The position numbers and the translations under genes are program-made. Shown piece after piece: positions 18,273 to 20,000 of a stretch of DNA of 20,000 nt. The notes beneath the pieces are model-generated. The model saw nothing but the letters and a program-made list of their open reading frames with translations. It was not told the origin of the DNA and did not search any database. Every line of letters begins with the position of its first letter. Positions within the stretch are counted from its first letter, which is position 1. Origin of the DNA: Theodoxus fluviatilis (lineage: Eukaryota > Mollusca > Gastropoda > Cycloneritida > Neritidae); NCBI GenBank assembly GCA_034096865.1, contig JAWQFJ010014258.1:1-20000 (forward strand). Direction: 5' to 3'.

Positions 18273-18332
<60 letters not shown>

Positions 18333-18336
18333 TCCT
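18031..18336 (+). repeat. (CCTG)n then (TC)n compound microsatellite
   Basis: CTGCCTGC/CTGTCTGC units to about 18246, then CTCTGT units and (TC)n to 18336. It abuts the truncated 5' end of the LINE copy, and a plus frame runs through from the repeat into LINE coding sequence by chance. Confidence 0.95.
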
Positions 18337-18341
18337 GCAAG

Positions 18342-20000
18342 GAGGAAATTAGAAGCGCCATAAACAGATTACGGTTAGAGAAGGCACCAGGTTTAGACGG
18401 CATACCTGGTGGCTGTTACAAGATAGCATGTGAAAATTGTATCCCATTTCTGACGAAATTGTTTAATGTACTTTATGAGTTCCACCATTTTCTTCCCGTT
18501 TACGCATATGGATGGAGCTAGATGATAAAATATGTACTGAGCAGGCTGGGTTTCGAACTCGGCACTCAACATTTGACCATATTTACAGCTTATATGTCAT
18601 GATTTTGAAACCTGTATACGGGGACAGACGTGGAAAGCTGTAAGTGGTGTTCGTTGATGACAAAAAGGCTTTTGGTCATGTTAATCGCAAAGTGCTTTGG
18701 AAAGTCCTTGATTAAAGACCCATGTCATTCACTGACATTCATTTTTATGTTAAAGGCCATTTACAGCAAGTTCAAGCATGCGTTCGCTGGGGGCATGAGC
18801 TGTCCGAATTCTTTGATTGTCCCTCTGGCGTAAAACAAGGGGCAATTGAGAGTCCTTAAATTTTTTCTCGATCTATCAATTCAGTTGCAGAATAGGTACG
18901 CAATCGAGGTAAACACTGGGTACAAAGGATACCCGGCATGATGGAAGTGCTTCTGATGCTGTTTGCTGCTGATGTTATACTGATATCAACTACTCCCACT
19001 GTTTTTCAGAACCAGTTAGATAACATGTTCCGCGTATTAAAAAAAACTTAGACTTGAAGGTTAACACGGACAAAACGAAAGTAATGGTGTTTAGAAAAGG
19101 CGGGCATTTAGCGTCGGGTGAAAACTGGGAGAAGTGCATCATTATAGATATCTTGGTTATATGTTCATGACGAAATTGTCCATAGATGCTGCCATAGATG
19201 ATCTAGCTACCAGAGGAAAACAAAAAGAAGTACAATTATTGAGAGTTCTATGGGGTCTGCATAGTATGTCACCGAAAGTGTTCACCATGTTTGACGCGCA
19301 GGTTCAGTCTACCCTCCTGTGCGGTTCAGAAATTCGGGGTCTCGACAGACATGTGAAAGTGGAGAAAACGCATACTTTTCTCCGCAAAAAACAACATTGG
19401 GACTAGACGAGGACTCCAAACCACATGGTGTATGGGGACCTTGGGCGATTTCCGATTGCGATCAACAGCAGTGTAAGAGTAATTGAATATTGGTAGAATG
19501 AAGGTAGATCGGCTTCCAAAACAAGCATTTTGAATTCGCGCATTAAGTATGAACGAAGTTGGACAGCAATGGTGAACAACTGCCTAATTAAACTCGGTTT
19601 CGGTTTTGTATGGCTGTACAGTCGAGTAGGCGATGAGATGCAATTTCTGTCACAGTTTAAGCAAAGAATGAAAGACTGCTATTTTCAAGATTGGAATTCG
19701 GAAAATAAGAGTAGCGAAAGGTTTTCGTGTATGCATCATTCAAGGAAAGCTTTGGTTTGGAAAAGTATTTGGTTACCCTAGACATTAAAGAATTCAGGGA
19801 TGTATTCATTCGGTTCAGATTTGGTATAAATGATCTGATTCTGAGTAATAATAAGAGGTATGAACGTACTCGAGTCACAAAATGTCCATTTTGCGGAGAA
19901 AAAGAAAATGAGAAACATTTCCTCTTATGATACCCTGCATAGCTAGCATAAGAAATTCTCTTACAAAGTCATCCACTACGACACTTGTTGTAACTCTTGC
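18342..20000 (+). pseudogene. decayed LINE (non-LTR retrotransposon) reverse transcriptase, 5'-truncated, runs off right edge
   Basis: Successive plus-strand fragments in changing frames spell the usual order of RT motifs: INRLRLEKAPGLDGIP (18360-18407), EQAGFRTRHSTFDHIYSLY (18539-18595), VVFVDDKKAFGHVNRKVLW (18644-18700, just after an in-frame TAA at 18641), SGVKQGAIESP (18824-18856, then TAA), LFAADVILIS (18959 on), VNTDKTKVMVFRKGG, YRYLGYMF (19143 on), LLCGSEIRGLDRHVKVEKTH, TPNHMVYGDLGRFPIAINSS, GINDLILSNNKRYERTR and CPFCGEKENEKHFLL (19883-19927). Stops and frameshifts separate the blocks. The catalytic FADD is FAAD (18962-18973). About 40 residues between the GLDG and EQAGFR motifs are missing. 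In the C-terminal C-x2-C-x7-H-x4-C knuckle the last Cys is Tyr (TAC 19931). There is no endonuclease domain. Sequence resembling its 3' end continues past 20000. It is dead; clade unresolved. Confidence 0.93.

Overview
This is eukaryotic, repeat-rich genomic DNA. The short spliced exons, non-LTR retrotransposon fragments, LTR insertions and very dense micro/minisatellites fit an invertebrate animal. My best guess is a marine mollusc, probably a gastropod. That is inference: it rests on the direct-repeat TCAAGGTCA-type dispersed element at the left end and the huge (CTGT)n and (CA)n arrays, and no taxonomic marker gene is present. Roughly a third of the window is tandem repeat, and nearly all long open frames are artefacts of repeats whose unit contains no stop.

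Layout, left to right. 60-867: dispersed element with an 11-bp terminal inverted repeat and many nuclear-receptor-type half sites. 868-1510: mostly featureless, with one weak terminal-exon candidate. 1526-2858: 35-bp minisatellite, 38 copies. 2859-3935: non-coding DNA with CRE-like sites and degenerate tetranucleotides. 4044-4156: the last coding exon of a cytosolic sulfotransferase, the one confidently identified host exon. 4459-4994: 20-bp minisatellite. 5168-5458: G runs and (GT)n. 5514-9540: one long minisatellite split at 6530/8352 by a 1.8-kb solo-LTR-like insertion with 5-bp target duplication GTAAT. This array runs directly into the 3' end of a LINE (9541-9836) with its (ATT)n/(ATC)n tail. 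10089-11180: segment with inverted ends carrying a SINE-like copy. 11203-12107: 22-bp minisatellite. 12405-12606: (TG)n. 13591-15465: a short array of ~80-bp units, split by a second, related LTR-like insertion (13793-15270, target duplication ACTAC). 15822-16890: (CTGT)n microsatellite serving as the pyrimidine tract of a plausible terminal exon (16898-17075) with AATAAA at 17145. 18031-18336: (CCTG)n/(TC)n. 18342-20000: decayed LINE reverse transcriptase that runs off the right edge.

No operon, CRISPR array, RNA gene or novel defence/biosynthetic system is visible. The most interesting content is architectural. Two related LTR insertions each landed inside a tandem array and carry clean 5-bp target duplications. 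One minisatellite family appears to have grown out of a LINE 3' coding fragment. The two LTR copies share a conserved module that is open on the antisense strand in both.
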